Assembly (NCBI GenBank): GCA_963920635.1 | Contig: OY987303.1 | Location: forward strand, 50,343,223 to 50,407,222 | Reading direction: 5' to 3' | From: Pseudeuparius sepicola | Taxonomy: Eukaryota > Arthropoda > Insecta > Coleoptera > Anthribidae | DNA: 64,000 bases | Shown here: positions 42,200 to 54,100 of the stretch, in pieces | Position numbering within the stretch: position 1 is the stretch's first letter | Layout of the letters: each line of letters opens with the position of its first letter | Made by a program: the position numbers and the translations under genes | The notes under the pieces: model-generated | Database searches by the model: none | The model's input: only the letters and a program-made list of their open reading frames with translations | Told to the model about the DNA's origin: nothing

Positions 42200-43389
42200 C
42201 AGGGTGGGCCAAATTTGACACTTTTAAAGGGAAACTCCTATTTTTGACGGAGATAGACGAAAACTGCTAGCGGTGTCTGAGGCTCATTTTGTATGATAAA
42301 CTTAATGGCCAAAACCGGAAATCGATATCTGTCACAGTTCTTAAGTTACAAGGTGTTTTTCGAAAATGTGCGTTTTCAAAAAGTGGCCGTACATTTTTTG
42401 GGTTTGAAAATTTTGTGTTTCTGTAAAAACATTCCTAAAGCACTTTTTTACGTAAAGTCCAATGTTGCTACTACATTTTTTGTTCAAGTCAATGGTTTAA
42501 GAGTTATCGATGAAAAACAGTATTTTTTTTAATGGAACATCCTGTATTTTTAGCATTCTTTAATAGAGCAAAAAATTGCCATTCCAAAAATATATAACAC
42601 TTCATGATTTACTTAAGTAGTTATCAATTACAAATAATAGCTTTTATGATTTTATGTGTCTGATTGGAAGCGCGCCTTTTCAACAAGTAGGTTTTGGACG
42701 GTGAGACAATGAAACAACCGTGGAAAAATGTTTACTGTTACTTGTCAAATTTTCAGTTAAGCTGTTTGCTATTTAGGCAGTGTAAAGATTTTTCTATTTT
42801 TGTGTAATTTATAACATACCTACAATGAAATTTGAAAGTTATGAAAAATGGAATATGATAGTCTGTTTTAAACAATCCGGGGAAAATGCCTATCTCCATT
42901 TAACTCATACCTTTTCGGCCTATCCTTTTAAAAATGCCCACTATTAATCAAATTGTGTCGCAATCTTGCAAAAGTGTCCTTGAATTGAATGGATGTCTCC
43001 TCTCTGGATACCGCTATAGTATAAATTCGTCGTTGCATCTGCATTTTCCCCGGAGTGTATAAAACAGACTATCATATCCCATTTTTCATAACTTTCAAAT
43101 TTCATTGTAGGCATGAAAGTTTATAAATTACACAAAAATAGAAAAATCTTTACAATGCCTAAACAGCTTAACTAAAAATTTGCCAGGTAACAGTAAACAT
43201 TTTTCTACGGTTGTTTCGTTGTCTCACCGTCCAAAGCCTACTTGTTGAAAGGCGCCCTGTACATGCATCTATGGAAAAAACCGTCATCATCGATGTCCTG
43301 CTCTTAAGACAGTCTACCTGCACTAGCAAACATCTTACAGTAACTGGACGAAAATAAAAATCATTGCGTTCTGTGTGGCCCACCCAGTG
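42200..43389. mobile_element. TA-flanked element with CAGGGTGGGCC ends and inner palindrome
   Basis: Left end CAGGGTGGGCCA after TA and right end ...TGGCCCACCCAGTG before TA. Inside, 42668-42900 and 43043-43255 are long inverse copies (aagtaggttttggacggtga, ttactgttac, aatttgaaagttatgaaaaa). Confidence 0.7.
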
Positions 43390-44784
43390 TAGCGTTCATA
43401 GCATAGCGCTATGTTCGGCCTTAGAATAGTAGGAGCACGCTAAACCAACATTTTTTTATTGTCTTAAAATCGGCTCTCATTTTTAATAGTAAGGAAAAGT
43501 GCAAACATTTTTTTGGTATTTTAAAACTCGCTGAAGTTTCACTCTAGTGCATCCAGCGGAAAACAGACTCTGCGATCTTAAATATTGCATCAGTTATATT
43601 TTAAAAATACTTCATTAATGTGTCCCTGGATATTTTAATTTTTAGAAATCTTATTAATAGCACAATAGCATTTAGCTCTGCACTTCGGAGCCAAAATATT
43701 CCAAACAAAATTATCGTTTTCGATGTTTTAAATAATTGTTTGGCTTTCTTTTACATTTTTTTCGATAAACTTCAATAAGCTGCTATCATTATTTTATATA
43801 AAATTTAAACATTACTGCGACTGGAAACAATATTTCTTATTTTTTCGATAAGTTAGCATAGTATCTTTTTACTAGTGGTACCTATCTAGTGAAACACGTG
43901 GTGAAATAAATCAGTAAATAATAAATAGTTATGAAAAACATTGTCTTTTTTGCTTTTAGAAAAATAAAAAGTAATTTGTTTTCTTCTTCAATCACATCTG
44001 TTAATGCATGTAATATTACAATAAATAATGGTAAAAATGAACAATATGGAGGAAAACTAAACTTATGATAGTTTATAACTATAGTATATTATTGTATCGT
44101 TGGAAATTTCTTTGTGACGCAAACAGATTCATTTAATTTTTAATTGGGTTTTTCACCACAGAAACCTGAACCAAACTGATTAAAAGACAACTTTTTCAAA
44201 TTGTCAGGAAAATTCATAGCCTAACATTAAAAGAACAGAACTCTGAACCTCCGATCAAGATTCATATTTGATCAGAGCTCTGAACATTAACTCAAAAAAT
44301 AACTTAAACTTGACTAAGAAAAAATTAATCCATTCTCCAAGTGATCCAAATAGTTGTAAAACATACCTAGAGCAACAAGGCTAGAGCTTATTACAATACA
44401 TGTATGAATCATCTAATATTGTAACAGCTATTCTTGTTCAATCTTTACAAACTATTTTGTTTACAACCATGATTGATTCTTTTACATAAAGCGATAATTT
44501 AAATTAATTATATTTAGCAATTAATCTATTAATATGTATAATGATCAAGTTTAAAGCTTATTAGATGAACAAAGTCATATTCTCCGAATTTAATGAATAA
44601 ATATTTTAGATATTTCCAATCCCCTATCGCATACACTATACATGTTTTCTTATCACAGTCTATTAGATATTTGCCCCCTACAAACACGATAAAATCGCGA
44701 AACCCAGTCAACGAAATTAGGACAAAACGATCGTGATTTAATATGGAATGATTTCTAACTTCTAATAAAATTCTCCCTAAAATT
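43390..44784. other. Intergenic and GlcAT-I 3' flank
   Basis: AT-rich. The GlcAT-I 3' UTR must lie at its right edge. No transposon signature recognised. Confidence 0.45.
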
Positions 44785-45062
44785 TTACACTTCCAAACCT
44801 GGCACGGTTCCCTTAACGACTGGTTTCTCTGTCCTTGTATGCCAAACGTAAACCTTAGTACAATTATCAGCTAGAGGCTCTAGTTCTTCCATTGTTGTAA
44901 AATAACTCAAAAACTCGCTTTCCTGAAGGCCCTTTTCCATTTGGTGTGAGAACACAGCGTCTTTTTTCGAAAGGATCAAGTCTAGACTTATCGCAAAGCC
45001 TGCCATGTCAATCGCAAATGGCCTGTCTGGTTTCCAACCACTATTGTACCCTGTCACTTTAC
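44785..45062 (-). CDS. GlcAT-I: GlcAT-I exon 5: C-terminal catalytic region
   Basis: Acceptor tcttccag/gtaaag. It encodes [24 protein letters not shown] (the region holding the acceptor-side residues), QESEFLSYF, the general-base region around MEELEP, and the C terminus VWHTRTEKP..., then a stop. Confidence 0.95.
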
Positions 45063-46182
45063 CTGGAAGAAAGTGCTTCTTTTAGGGTCGAAAAACGACA
45101 TTTGGAAGGATCGGTGCTCTAAGAACACATGAGCAATTTTTAGCGATATCTTATACAGCGTTGGCCATAACTTGCTGATATTTTATGACGATTTTTTATA
45201 GGCACCTTGAAGCTAAGTATGGCTTTTTTACCAGATGAGTACCAAAATTGTTTAATATAATGAAAAATATACAATAGTTTCGGTGTTTTAAAAATACTAA
45301 CCTGTTCTGGGGTTAATTATTGGTGTCTCTGCGTTCAATCCTCCAACGAGGCCTACAGGCCACACACCCACCTTTTTAACTTTACTTATCTATGAAAATA
45401 ATAAAGGCATCAATTATGTGTAACATTTAAAGCGCAACATTTTTTTTTACCTCATCAAAAAGCCTATAACTGTACGTATTATCGTCGTCCATAAAATACA
45501 CTACACCTTTGTCGTTTTCAAAAACTAGATTATTTCTAAGCCACTTTAAAGCCATGTTACGTTGTTCGACACCTCGATGACGTTTTTGTCTGCTCTCCTT
45601 AAAGAAAAAATCAAAAAACTGCACACACACAGATATTATAGGCAGTTAGTATGGGAAAAAAACAGGCAATTAATAAAATTATCATACCTTATCCTTTACT
45701 TTTTCAACCGGGGCAGTCCTTGCATTTAAATGAGTAGCGATAAGCCCAGAATCTAAGATCAAATTACGCACCAAATCAGTTTTTTGATCGGAATCCTCTA
45801 TGACTATCCAATGAATATTAGGAACTAATTTTAACGTTTGAGATATTCTTGTCAGTTCGGCTTTTTGGACATAGCGCCAGTAGGTAGGAGTTATGGCATA
45901 AATCACAGGCAATTTCTTGTTTTTACTATTATTATTATTTCCTAGTTGTTCTAAAAGCAGAATCTGCTGCTGCGTCAAGTGGAGCCTTTCCTTGTAAATG
46001 TCTAGGGTTTCCTTGAGAATTTGCAAGTCCGACACACCTTTGAAAATAATCGAAAATTGAAATTAGACGAGTATTATAAAGATACTAAATAAGCCCTTAC
46101 CTGACTGAATAGCAGACAGTTTATAAATAACAATCAATATAGCAAATAAAAGGAAATAAATCCCATACTTTTTAACTTTCAT
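44785..46182 (-). CDS. GlcAT-I: Galactosylgalactosylxylosylprotein 3-beta-glucuronosyltransferase (GlcAT-I / B3GAT3 type), complete
   Basis: A Golgi type II membrane enzyme that adds GlcA to the Gal-Gal-Xyl linker, completing the glycosaminoglycan attachment tetrasaccharide. Exons (-): 46182-46101, 46037-45688, 45597-45451, 45389-45302, 45062-44785. All introns are GT-AG, and the phases give 314 aa; the family is about 300-335. Visible: MKVKK then an uncleaved signal anchor; ITPTYWR donor-site start; VIEDSD; RGVEQRN; the metal-binding DDD in [31 protein letters not shown]-terminal VWHTRTEKP. These are diagnostic of CAZy family GT43. The C-terminal WHTRTEKP favours GlcAT-I, but a GlcAT-P/S paralogue is possible. 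Start chosen at 46182 because it opens directly into the membrane anchor. Confidence 0.95.
45302..45389 (-). CDS. GlcAT-I: GlcAT-I exon 4
   Basis: Acceptor tttcatag/ataag and donor agaacag/gttagt. It encodes [19 protein letters not shown], the acceptor-binding strand region of GT43 enzymes. 29 codons plus one base. Confidence 0.9.
45451..45597 (-). CDS. GlcAT-I: GlcAT-I exon 3: catalytic metal-binding DxD region
   Basis: The acceptor is taken as tttctttaag/gagagc; an upstream tgtgcag acceptor would break the phase. 49 codons with [14 protein letters not shown] and [10 protein letters not shown]. Donor gatgag/gtaaaa, phase 0. Confidence 0.9.
45688..46037 (-). CDS. GlcAT-I: GlcAT-I exon 2: stem and donor-binding fold start
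   Basis: Acceptor ttttcaaag/gtgtg and donor gataag/gtatga, phase 0 at the end. A heptad-like leucine-rich stem ([23 protein letters not shown]) is followed by [13 protein letters not shown] and the WIVIEDSD strand. This is the UDP-GlcA-binding half. Confidence 0.93.
46101..46182 (-). CDS. GlcAT-I: GlcAT-I exon 1: cytosolic tail and signal anchor
   Basis: It encodes [20 protein letters not shown], a short basic cytosolic end and a hydrophobic anchor. Donor cag tca g/gtaagg, phase 1. Too short for a simple ORF scan; found from the exon-2 phase. Confidence 0.9.
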
Positions 46183-46570
46183 GTTATTGTTTCCTCCACA
46201 ATTGTGAGACATATCCATAGGTATTGATATTGCGGTTCAAAGTTCTGCTCTCATTTATTATTCCCAAAATCATATATTAATTTTTATCTGTAGCTATTTG
46301 ATAATTTAATTTCACACATTAATTGAAATTGTTTAAACTAGGGTTTTTGGAACATAATCTAGGTATATGAAGTTATTTGTGTCACACAATACACAATGAC
46401 ATAATTAATTTGTTTGTAATGATTACACAGAAACAACGTTGTGTTTAATTAATAAATAATTGGCAATTATTAATTAAATTGACTAGTTTGACATGAGCCG
46501 TCATAAGCTAACTTATAGGTTAGGTTCAGAAAATGTAAAGTTTAGGTTCCTCTTCTTCTTACCTTAATTA

Positions 46571-47030
46571 ATGGGCTCAGCTGCAAGGCTATTAACCCAG
46601 TGACGAGTATAACGTCAACGTTACGTGATTTGCAATTGGCAACTTTTGTTCGTCAAATACAAGGTTATATCACAGCATAAATATCCTCTACTTATTTCCA
46701 GGCATCATTTCGGTGTGTGAAATGCTCTTCACATGCCCGGGAGCGAGAAGAGTCTGTTGTGTTGTCTTACTAACTGTTTACCTATTTAAATAAAAAATTA
46801 AATAGGTAGATAAAAACAAAAACAAATTATGGAATCCGAAAAACATCAATTATGAAGAAACGAATCCCGATGAAGAGAGAAAATTACTATCAATGAATTA
46901 TACAAACTAACGTCAGCGAGATTATGGTCGAGAGCCAGACTCTTCTCGTTGACAAGAAAGGGAGTTGCGTAATTACGTAATGTTGACGCAACACTCGTCA
47001 CTGGGTTAATAGCCTCGTAGCTGAGCCCAT
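46571..47030. mobile_element. Inverted-repeat element between GlcAT-I and TFIP11
   Basis: Ends ATGGGCTCAGCTGCAAGGCT and its near inverse; about 60 inverse bases (ctattaacccagtgacgag). The interior is AT-rich and noncoding. It lies in the 1.9-kb space between the two divergent gene starts. Confidence 0.7.
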
Positions 47031-47137
47031 TACTGAAAGGAAAAAAATACAAGGTTAGTTCTTCTTCATATATTGTTATGGCCTCTGCCTTTCAGCAATC
47101 TAGCCAATATGGGGCAAACGCCACCTCATCCTTGGGA

Positions 47138-47300
47138 CGGATATGTCCAGCTTTTGTTGTGTCCGCCAAACTTGTAAATTTGATATATTATTCTTATCTC
47201 TTCCAATAAAATCCTCGTGAGTATCAATCTTCCTAGTATTTCTTCTTCGCAGGGACGGATATCTCCAGCTATGCTGTATCCGCCCAACTTGGAAACTTGA
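47138..47300 (+). repeat. Two degenerate direct repeats of gggacggatat..tccagct
   Basis: gggacggatatgtccagctt at about 47136 and gggacggatatctccagcta at about 47253. Each is followed by a tgt.tccgcc.aacttg box. Confidence 0.5.
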
Positions 47301-47879
47301 ATTTTTAAATACTAATGAATATCCATCCCAATTACTGTTTCCAAGTGGATCTTTCTCATGCTTATATTAGTTCACCTTCAGCCTATTTACAAGGTATTAT
47401 CTATCAGCTTACAATATCCATGTGGATACTTCTCATTTCGTGACCTTCGCAACTACGTTATTTTATTATCTACTGCATCTCCTCATCTTTACGGAAACAA
47501 ACTTCATTACACCACAGACTACGCACCACTATACATTATTTTACAACACAGGACTATTCATGGCCCTTTTGAACCGAATAATTAAAATAAATTGAACATT
47601 GAACATGGACTCGCGGGGGAGGCTACTAGGGAAATCAAATACAAGCCACAAATTATAGACACAAGACACAAGTCAAAAACAAACGAATACCGAGACATTT
47701 CAAGAGGGAAAATAGCCAAAGCAATATAAGAAATAACCAAAGCAATATGAGAACTAACCTGGGCCAACGACCCTCGTTTATTTTACGAGGACCGTGCCTT
47801 GGCCAGAATCAACATTCTAAATTCTACCCCAGAAAAGGACGAATTTTTCTGGGATTCTACGCAATTATTTTTAATGTTT

Positions 47880-48068
47880 TGTGAAAGTTTGACATTTATT
47901 GACTGTGACGTTTACCACCGGTGACCGGTGACGGCGGTGACGGCGGTGACAGTTGAAGTTGTGAACGGCGAACGCGTTTTCTTTCCTGCGTTATTAACAA
48001 TTTTTCAATTTATTATTCCAAAAACTTCTCATAAATATTTAGTTTTTCATTAATTCTAAACGGTGAAA
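47880..48068 (+). promoter_or_regulatory. TFIP11 5' region
   Basis: The bases before the start codon contain short tandem ggtgacggc units near 47928-47951. No TATA box was seen; transcription start not determinable. Inference from position only. Confidence 0.3.
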
Positions 48069-48177
48069 ATGTCGGACGACGAAATGGAGAAGTTCGAAAT
48101 CACAGACTATGACTTGGAAAATGAATTTAGTATGTTTAGAAGCCGAAAAGGTTTCACCAAACACCAGCAGATTTATG
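48069..48177 (+). CDS. TFIP11: TFIP11 exon 1
   Basis: The start ATG is in a gtgaaaatgtcgg context and is followed by [19 protein letters not shown], the conserved N terminus of TFIP11. Donor atttatg/gtatgc, phase 1. Confidence 0.93.
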
Positions 48178-51100
48178 GTATGCAGTGATCAAACAAAATT
48201 TTCCAATAGGTATTTCATATTTTCCATGCTACAATTAATGTTTCTTTAAAGGAATTTGGGCTGACGATAGCGATAATGAAGACGACAGGGGTAAAAATTC
48301 GCACAAGAAACAAAAGCCTAAAAATTATAGCGCACCCATTGGATTTGTTGCTGGTGGTGTTCAACAAGCTGGTAAAAAGGATAAAAATGACAAAAACAAA
48401 AAAGATGTTAAAATGGAAACCGAAGATTCTGATAATGAAAAACCTACCAGTTCATTCAAAACTCGAGATAGCTCTGACGAATCTGAAGGAGAAGCAACTC
48501 ACACAGGCAAGTTAATATTGGTAATTGCCGAAAAGAAAACATTTGCGATCTTATCCATAAAGCATTCTCGAAGTCAACATGTTTTATAAAGAATCTTTTT
48601 GTAGGTTTTGGCTCAAATTCTAAAACAAAACATTCATCAATTCAATCAACAGTAACGGAAACAAACTCGGATATAGCGGGGATGCGAACGAAATCTACGT
48701 TGAATCGCTCGCTCGTAAACCAAGGCGTGGGCAACTGGGAAAAACATACGAAAGGTATCGGTGCGAAGTTGTTGCTTCAAATGGGGTTTCAGCCTGGCAA
48801 AGGTCTCGGGAAGGATTTACAAGGTATTTCTGCACCCGTCGAGGCACATTTGAGGAAAGGGAGGGGGGCAATTGGTGCTTACGGCCCCGAAAAACCTGCA
48901 TCGGTCCCAACGAAGAAGGTCAGTGATCACTTTTGCAGCCTATTAATAATTAATTTGTCTCCTGAAGTGACAGTTTGATCAAAAAATGAGAATTTTTTTT
49001 ATATATTTATATTATTGCGTTTTAAAATAGGAAGTGGCTATTTATATGTCTGACGTATGGGTGTTTTTCATATAACGGGACAATTAGAGCTCCGACAGTT
49101 TTAAAAAATAAATTTTGCTTGAGATGAAAATTTTTTTGCCATTATTTTTCCATAATGCCTGCTCTGATAATTTTACCACCTGGCCGCGAAAGAAATATAA
49201 GAAATCAAAAGTATTTTAGAGTTTCTTGAAATAACGTACAAAAAAATCATCATTTCGGTAACAAGCACTTTTATTCTGTCTAGCCTGTTAAATTACCGCA
49301 AATATCCCCGTAAATTGTGGCGAAACATACCCCAGAATTTGAGATTTTTACTTTCGTCTAAATTTTTCATGATTTGTGCCGATCTGCATTTAAATTATTT
49401 GAGGACGTTCTTTGTAAAACAGGCAAGCTCTATTTTAGCACTATTAAGTTTGCAAAAAAAAAGATTTCGGACTTTCTTGAATATCTTTTGAGAGGATACC
49501 ATTAGATGATGCAGTTTTTGTAATTTGGCAATGATTTTATACCAGACAATTAAAGAATTCACGATATAATGTTCATTTTGTGGGCGTTACCGAAATGACA
49601 GTTTGTTACCGGAATGACCAAAATGTACACAAGGGCTTTCGAAATGAATTATAGTTAGTGGATTAGGCCAAATATACACGAACATTTAAAATAAATAAAA
49701 AAATAAACATTTATTTCGCAAAAACAATACAAAACAGTAATAAATTCACTTAACCACAGTCAAATTTATTTTTTCTTATCGCAAACTTTACAACAAAATG
49801 TCTTGGTTGGGTTAATAGGGTTATGCTTCATTATGCACTTAGTGTGGTAAACCCTTCTGCAGCTTATGCACTTGACACCTGGAGAGAAGTCCGTGAGCTT
49901 AAAGGTACAAGTGAAGCAAAGCCCATTTTTAAGTTTTTCATTATTACAAAATGACTGCAAACCTTCATTTTCTGTGGCATAATGGGAACTGTGCAATTTA
50001 GCTGTAAGAGTAGTTAAGAAAATATATTCATAGATTTACACTATATTATAGTAGTAACAAAAAGTAAATAGAAAATATTGCTGGTTAAAAGGATACGAGC
50101 ACTTTCCACCTCCATCAAAATATCACACATCTTCTCTGGAACAGCTATTTTATTCATTGGGTACTTATTTTCCTTAGTAGCTTCTCTTAGTTTAGAAGAT
50201 TTGCCTATGATATCTATTAAACAATTAAGAAAATAATCACAATTTAATTTCTTAACTTTGGTCAAGTAGAAAGTAGTTACTTTTTATGTTTTAAAAAGGA
50301 TACTTTTATGTTTTTTAATAAGCGCCACTTCTGCAGGTTTGAGACTATAGTGAGAACATGGTGCGCCGAAGCTACACGAAAAGCAACTTAAGCTTCTTAA
50401 GAAAAGCTTGGTTTTACTTTGTTTATTCCAAGTAAGTTGGTGGAGTGACATTATATTTGGTATTTGAGGTGCACTTCGCGGTAGCTCGTTTTTTATCTCT
50501 TCAATATATTTGCTTTCTACTTCCCATAGTAATATCGATGAAATATTACAAAGTTTTCCCACAAATTCCTTAGCGCATGTTATGTCTTCTCCTTGCAATA
50601 CTAATCTATCCGCTTGTCTTTTTAAACATCCTCCGACCCCATCCATGGGCCCTTTACCATGTCCGCTTTCACTATAGTTCCATACAATTGATTCTATATT
50701 TTGGAAATATTGTGGAACTTTTTCAATCAGGAAGTAGCAGTTATTCCTATTTCGGTATTGTGATGTCGGACCATCAGAGAAGAACTGAAGAAGTGTGGTA
50801 TTTGGAAATGTTTGCGATAATTGTTTTAATAGTTCATGTAAGTGAGCCCACACCGCACTGATGATCAATATTGTCGCTAACCGAACAGAAACATTTCTTT
50901 TTTATGGAAGAATCTTTTGTATCTTGGTAGTAATAAACTCCAGTATGGAGAGATATTTGATTTTTTGAGGCCCCGAAGTGCATTCACTGAATTTCGTGCT
51001 CGTACTTGGCGACATAATTTTCTGAAAAATCAATTTGTATTATTATTTCATTAGGTTTCATTTCACACTTTTGATTTTGCATTTCTCTCTGTTGGTGTCT

Positions 51101-54100
51101 CATATAGAAAATATGCTTCATATAGTCTATGATCTGCTTGTTCAAAACATGTAATAATTCTTTCACTGAACACTTTTTTTCATTTTTTATCGTTCTTCGA
51201 ATTACTTTTGATTTTCCTTTAATAATCTTGTTCTCTGTTTTAGATTCCCATTGCCTATAAACTATACTCGTATTATGAACAATCTCATCTAACGTTTTAA
51301 GAGTGCAGGTCTTGTCGATGCATTTTGAGCAAAGCCTAAGCATACATTTAATGTTTTTTTCTTCACACACCAAATCTTTTATAAGGTTATCAGGGTGCTT
51401 AGGTCTTATGAGTTTGGCGTGATACATTCTTGCTAATAGCAATTCCATATTTGCGTGTTTTATGCAAGCACACGTTTCTCTGTCACTTTGTTTGGGGCGA
51501 ACTATCCAAAATGGTCGATATCTCCAAAAAGTTGCTAATGATATCTGGTATTTCATATCGCTCTGAGAGTACTTTTTATGAAGATTTTTTATCGTGTCTA
51601 GCAAAATTCTCTTCTGTTTTTTCAGTTTGTTTTTCACCACAAAATCTTTCTTCCCCGGACACATTTTCGAATTTTCGTCCTTCTCCAAGAACTCCTTTAT
51701 AGAACTTTTCACCTCCATTGCAATTAAAGAATTGCGCGCCTTTCTTTCAAATCGAGTTAGCTTAAGATCATTAATTCGCTTTCGGTGAATTTTATACGAA
51801 ACAATTTTTTTTGCTTCACCTATCATTTTGTACTTTTTAAGAATACCTCCGCTAACAACTTTTGAAAGAATATCTCTTTCTTTTTGTGATTGAAGCGCTT
51901 TTGCATTTTTTGCCAGCTGATCACTTAAGGCTTCTGCAAATATAAGTCGTTTTTTGATAGTTGGTGTGACATTTATGCCTGCAGTTATTTTATCTACCTT
52001 TGATGCTGGTGAGTCACTATCTGTATTTTTTTTCTTAGTACTCTTTATCTTATGCCTCTGAATTTGTTTTTTATAACGTTCTACGCTCCTCTTTAATTTT
52101 GCAATTTCGTTCTCTGCTTCTTTAAGTTTTCGGTAGCAACTGGATCTATCCTTTTTTACTTTCTTCCTGCCATTTAAATTTTTTTGGGTCCGTTGTGGTT
52201 TAGCAGCTGCTTTTTCTACCAGAATATTTTCATTGTCTACTATAATATCCTCATCCACATTTGGTAGATTTACATCACGTTCATCGTCAGTCGAGGGTGG
52301 TGAATTACTTTTCACAAAAGCTTCTGTATTACGCTTAATTTTAAGATTCTCTCTATATTTGAAACTATTAACTCTCCACTGCCTTCTTTTTTGTTTTTTC
52401 TGCTTTGGAGTTAGTTGCTCGATACTTTTCGCAAGTCCCTTTTCCTTTTTTGCTTTGTACCTGTCTCTATCTTTCTTTCGTTTAGTTTCAAGTTGTTCTT
52501 GTGTCATTTTCGCTCTGTGTTTCTGTACTCGCAATCTTGTATTCTCCCTTCTTTGTTTTAGAAATTGTTCAGTGTCATTTTTTCCAACCAATCCACCGAC
52601 CTTCATTTGTAAGCATGCCTTCTGTTTGGTTTTACGTGGAGTATCTTTTATTGCAATTTCAATCCAATACTCTGCATTTTTAATTTGATTGTCATTTTTC
52701 AGATCCACATTTTTTTTATTAGTTTCATTGCAAGCCGCTATTTCTTTGGTGGCTACATTTTGAAAATTTTTCTTCGATACGACAGGTTCTTGTTTTTCCA
52801 AATATTTTATTCTAAATTTATTTTTGCGCTTCTGTTCACTGTTTGGCGCGCTGTCCATTTTTTTTACTTTTTTCTTTTTCTCTTTTTCTTTTAGTTCATT
52901 TTTCCTTTTTTGGTGTTTTTCTAATGATGCCTCCTTATCCTTTTTTAATTTATCTTTTAGAAGTTTTAGCCGCTCTTGATCCATATTCCTTTAAAATACA
53001 CACATAATATTATACCTACATACAAAAATTAGTCATTTCGGTAACAACAGCATCATTTCGGTAACGCAACAGTTGTTACCGGAATGACGTTACCGAAATG
53101 ATGAAATCGTATACAAATCAATGTAGCGCCACTTGGACGGAAGTTGGGCGCACTAAAATTGTAGGTTATGTTGAGGACCAGTAACCAAATGAAAAAAAAC
53201 CTGCATCGGCCATATACCTTTCGTAAATAATCAATTGTACCGCGTTACCGTAATGTTGCGTAGAAAAGGTACGCGTCAAACTACCCTTAAATAAATATTT
53301 AAAACTAAAAACTTACCAAAACGACGGAAAATGTAACCGCATCCGCAACACTATTATGCCGGCCCGATATTATTCCGCGTCTGCGCATGTTGTTTTGAGA
53401 TACTAATCGTAAAATAGAGCGCTATATTCGTTGTGTTACCGAAATGATTGGTAATGGTTCGGACAAGTTTATTTTACCCGTGATTCACACTAGTCTGTAA
53501 TGACTTTATTTTAGGCATTAAAAAAACAAAACCAATACTTGAGAGAAGACTTCAGGGAATTCAATTGGTTTCTGTAAAAAAATATGCTGTTAATATTTAT
53601 TTTCAAAATTAAAAAATCACAAAAAGGACAGTTACCCGAATGACGTTTCTGAGGTCCAAGAATGAAATAAACATATAAATAATAGACTTAAATGCATTTT
53701 GAAAAAAATGCACCTTAGAAATGCATCCTTGATCAAAACGCTTTTTTCAGAAGTCAAATATATTCACTATTTTTTGAATTATGTCTTTGGACATGCAATT
53801 GTCCCGTTATGTGAAAAAGACCCGTATACATATTTTTAAACTCTGATTTCGATTAATTTAAATTTCTAGCTGCTAATCCAACAAAATTAAAGTTTAGTAG
53901 CAAATTCATGTGTTATCCGATGATAAGTTGCGCTTGCAGTATTTTGTTTTTTTTTGTAATACACAGGGTGGTCGAAAAAAAAAAAAAAATTAAATTTCTT
54001 TTTTTGACCAGGTGGCTGTAACTTTGATTCCAAACAACTTTTGTAAGTAATTTTTTACCGTATTTTAAAAAATAAGGGTACTTTACTCTTGACTTATTTT

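Larger units (their letters stand above)
49059..53823 (-). mobile_element. 4.77-kb DNA transposon with 27-bp TIRs, GTAT duplication and transposase-like gene (Sola-like, tentative)
   Basis: Left end GGGTGTTTTTCATATAACGG then gacaatt. The right end inverted is GGGTCTTTTTCACATAACGG then gacaatt. GTAT on both flanks (49055-49058 and 53824-53827). Coding lies on the - strand between 52984 and 49766. Many copies of GTTACCGAAATGA in both orientations lie between the coding region and each end. A 4-bp duplication together with the DFSENY, SDG and GHGKGP motifs suggests the Sola superfamily; this needs a database search. Inserted in TFIP11 intron 3, antisense to the gene. Confidence 0.88.

Noticed and set aside
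52233..52688. 151-codon + strand frame over the transposase
   Set aside because: Antisense of the Lys/Arg-rich transposase coding region; Phe/Ser/Leu-rich as expected of a shadow.
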